DNA of 64,000 nucleotides from NCBI GenBank assembly GCA_037126765.1, contig JBBCBC010000019.1:31890222-31954221 (forward strand). Reading direction: 5' to 3'. Made by a program: the position numbers and the translations under genes. The DNA is from Stenogyne calaminthoides. Its lineage: Eukaryota; Streptophyta; Magnoliopsida; Lamiales; Lamiaceae. Below the pieces are notes generated by a model, which saw nothing but the letters and a program-made list of their open reading frames with translations, did no database searches and was not told the DNA's origin. This document shows positions 61,701 to 64,000 of this stretch, in pieces (the first letter of the stretch is position 1; each line of letters opens with the position of its first letter).

Positions 61701-63761
61701 TCAACTTTGGAAAGCCAGGAACAATCAATATTCCTTTTCCAATAACTTTACCTTTTGAACCACCACCATATGTAACATGATCTCCATCACAAGGTGTATA
61801 GTTAGACAGATAGTTAATTTGACCAGTCATGTGTCTAGAACAACCACTATCAAAGTACCAAGATTCAGGAACACATGCTTTCAAAGATGTATACACAACA
61901 TTACATGACATGTTCTTATGAATCAAATTTTTAGTGTTGTTAACCTGTTTTATAGGGTGTTCAATTTTATCAGGTAAAATAATTCCAGCTTTTAAGTCTC
62001 TTCTTAACTTAGAACAATATAGACGAATATCACCTACTCCAGCACAATAAAAACAGACATACTCTTTAAACAAATCATCTGATTTCTTTTGTTTACCTTT
62101 CAAAGATATAGGCAAAGAAGATCCAGCTTTTACAAAAGAAATAGGTTCACAGGATAAATGAGTATTTTCAGAAGTTTTCACAAAGCCAAGTCCAACATTA
62201 TCAGATCTACCAATCATTAATGCATCATTCAATTCAGTAGTGCTTGCAGAAAACTTTTTAAAACTTAGAGTAGTGCACTTAAGTTCATCTTTCAAAGAAG
62301 AAATTTCCACATCGTTCTAATTAAAAGAACTTCAAGCTTCAAAAGATTTTCTTTCAAATCTGAATTTTCTAAAGATAAGGAACTCAACACCTGTTTTTGA
62401 GTTTCTACATCAGTTTTAAACTTTAGATATTCAGAGTCACAATCAGCAGATTTTGATGTTTCAGCATTCAGAATAGTTCCAACAAAACAGTTAATCTCAG
62501 AATCATATTTACTGAATGTTGTTTCAGATGTTGTATGAACATCTGAATCTGCTTCAGACCAATAATCATCGAGATCATCATCAAATGTATCATCATAAAC
62601 TATTCTAGCAGACATAACACTTAGTTCACATTTACTAGCATCAATTTCATCATCAGAATCATCACTCAAGGTAGCATTAAAATTCATTTTCTTCCTAAGT
62701 ATAGTATTAGCACATTCATTAACATAATGATCATATCCAGAACATGCCTCACATTTAACCTTTTTTCTGTACTCAGGATCATATTTGAACTTGTTATCCT
62801 TATTGAATTGTCTAGGTTGATTGAAACTGGAAGACTGACTTGGAACAAGCTTTTTATCAGAGGGAGAAGAGTTTTGGTTAAACTTATCCTTTGATTGATA
62901 TTGACCATTTGGTATTTTGAACTTTCCTTTTAGAAAAGATTTGAATTGTTTAGTGATAAGAGCAAATTGTTCAGAAATATTTTCATCACATAAATCAGAA
63001 ACATCATCATCAGAATCAACTTCAGTTACATAAGGATGTTTACCAACATTATCAGAAGTTTCACCTCTAAAAGCAAGTATTTTATTGTCTTTATCTTTCT
63101 GATGTTTATCATCATCTAACATATTTGAGTTAATCTCATAAGTTTTCAAAATACTTATCAACTCATTTTGACTCAATAAATCAGTGTTCTTAGCCTCTTC
63201 TATTGCACATATTTTTGCATCAAATCGTTTAGGAACAGTTCTAAGTATCTTATTAACTAACCGAGTGTTGGAAATTGGATCACTAAGTGAGTGTGACTCG
63301 TTAGCAATCTCACTTATCCTTTCATTGTATGATGAAATGTTCTCATCATCTTTCATCTTCAAGTTTTCAAACTTGGTTCCCAACATTCTGAGTCTAGTTC
63401 TTCGAACACTTTCTGATCCTTCACAAAGTTCCTGTAATATATCCCATGCATCCTTAGAAGAAACACAGTTAAATATCAGTTTAAACATAGTAACATCAGT
63501 AGCAGTAAAAATCGCATTAAGGGCTTTAGAATTGAAATTGGCCGATGTGCATTCATCATTGGACCAATCAATCTCCCTTTTGACTTGTGAATCACCATCA
63601 TTATCACCAACAGTCTTTGGTGGATTCCAACTAGACAACACACTACGCCATGCTCTCTCATCTATAGACTTAATATACATACGCATTTTAGGTTTCCAGT
63701 ATGTGTAATTTGATCCATCCAAAATTGGAGGTTTTAAAGAAGGAGTCAGTGGATAATCCAT
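58732..63761 (-). pseudogene. Gag-pol of the Sirevirus-like element, few lesions
   Basis: The start MDYPLTPSLKPPILDGSNYT at 63761 fits Copia gag. In order: gag (63761 to about 62300) with zinc knuckle CEACSGYDHYVNEC; protease FDSGCSRHMTG (about 61835-61870); integrase with HQKLGHANYRS and a core MDLMGP, DDFSRYIWV, SDHGREFEN, GIAERKN; RT with KWIFKNKTDESGN, MDVKAVFLNGVLDDE and YVDDIVFGS; RNase H with YSDADWAGDCDDKKN and STAESEFVAA, ending LCYI. Three lesions are clear: a single-base frameshift near 62300, an in-frame TGA at 61543-61545 and an in-frame TAA at 59986-59988. One integrase zinc Cys is replaced by Tyr (IYGPCQKG, normally CGPC). Otherwise the frame is open over 5 kb, so the element died fairly recently. 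Confidence 0.9.
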
Positions 63762-63812
63762 TGCAAAAACACACTTTAAGCACATGACCTTTAACTTAGT
63801 GTATCAAGTTTA

Positions 63813-63828
63813 TGGCTCTGGTGCCAAC
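63813..63828 (-). promoter_or_regulatory. Primer binding site of the Sirevirus-like element
   Basis: The minus strand reads GTTGGCACCAGAGCC right after the LTR end CTTTCA. It is close to the tRNA-Met-type site (TGGTATCAGAGC) with changes in the middle. Confidence 0.7.
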
Positions 63829-64000
63829 TGAAAGTCTGTGTGCGTGTATTTTCAGAGTGTTGTTGAAAATATTGTGAAACATATAAAACAACATATGACA
63901 GCGGAAGTATATAAACGCAGTGCAAAGGATTTCCAAAATTGTGTATAGTCTATAATCAGACTATACGAACCTCATGGTTAAAAACATCACTATAACAAGT
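63829..64000 (-). repeat. 5' LTR of the Sirevirus-like element, cut by the window edge
   Basis: It starts TGAAAGTCTGTGTGCGTG and runs to the end of the window. It matches 43467 onward with about seven substitutions and one 3-base indel. Confidence 0.85.

Larger units (their letters stand above)
43467..64000 (-). mobile_element. Sirevirus-like Copia retrotransposon (outer element, runs past the window)
   Basis: Read on the minus strand, the order is LTR (from 63829 to beyond 64000), primer binding site (63813-63828), gag-pol (63761-58732), spacer (58731-57814), a third open reading frame (57813-44645, interrupted), polypurine tract (44245-44258) and LTR (44244-43467). A long extra ORF between pol and the 3' LTR is the hallmark of Sirevirus-type Copia elements. 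The overlapping parts of the two LTRs are clearly homologous with about seven substitutions in some 170 bases, so the element is moderately old. It was inserted into the older plus-strand Copia at 43466 and was itself invaded by the Copia at 46823-57640. Confidence 0.88.

Overview
The window is nuclear DNA of a flowering plant, most likely a eudicot. It is AT-rich, its genes have many short exons with GT..AG introns, and it is packed with plant-type MITEs, hAT and CACTA transposons, SINEs and Copia LTR retrotransposons. An asterid source is possible, but the sequence does not settle this. All exon coordinates were spliced by hand from splice signals and reading frame.

Gene-bearing half (1-28107). 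Three host genes are recognisable. (1) A secretory-pathway cyclophilin, minus strand, 779-3412, seven exons, 205 residues. (2) A phosphoinositide-specific phospholipase C, minus strand, 4234-7906, nine exons, 586 residues, with EF-like, X, Y and C2 regions. (3) The bifunctional 6-phosphofructo-2-kinase/fructose-2,6-bisphosphatase (F2KP), plus strand, 16641-28107, 23 exons, about 751 residues if intact, with a CBM20 starch-binding domain in front. These work in protein folding, phosphoinositide signalling and control of fructose-2,6-bisphosphate; they do not form a common pathway. Between and inside them lie MITEs of at least four superfamilies, several with clear target-site duplications (TSDs), and a CACTA-like element of about 3.2 kb carrying gene-like filler.

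The most unusual feature is inside F2KP. The segment holding exons 5-8 (18998-20855) is repeated in tandem (20856-22362). Neither copy of the kinase P-loop exon is intact. The first copy carries patches that match intron sequence 1-3 kb upstream. This is either a real templated rearrangement or an assembly or polishing artefact.

Transposon half (28108-64000). No host gene is visible here. A 3.5-kb hAT element (29889-33415) has matching TSDs and a decayed BED/hAT transposase. It is followed by a CACTA MITE, a Stowaway-like MITE and a SINE with an 18-bp TSD. From 38620 on, the DNA is nested retrotransposons. An old plus-strand Copia element (38620-43466) is cut off by a younger minus-strand Copia of Sirevirus-like layout (43467 to beyond 64000). 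That element's third reading frame is split by another minus-strand Copia (46823-57640), whose gag is in turn split by a solo LTR (52097-53793). The order of insertion can be read directly from the interruptions.

I see no rRNA gene, functional tRNA gene, CRISPR array or bacterial-type system.
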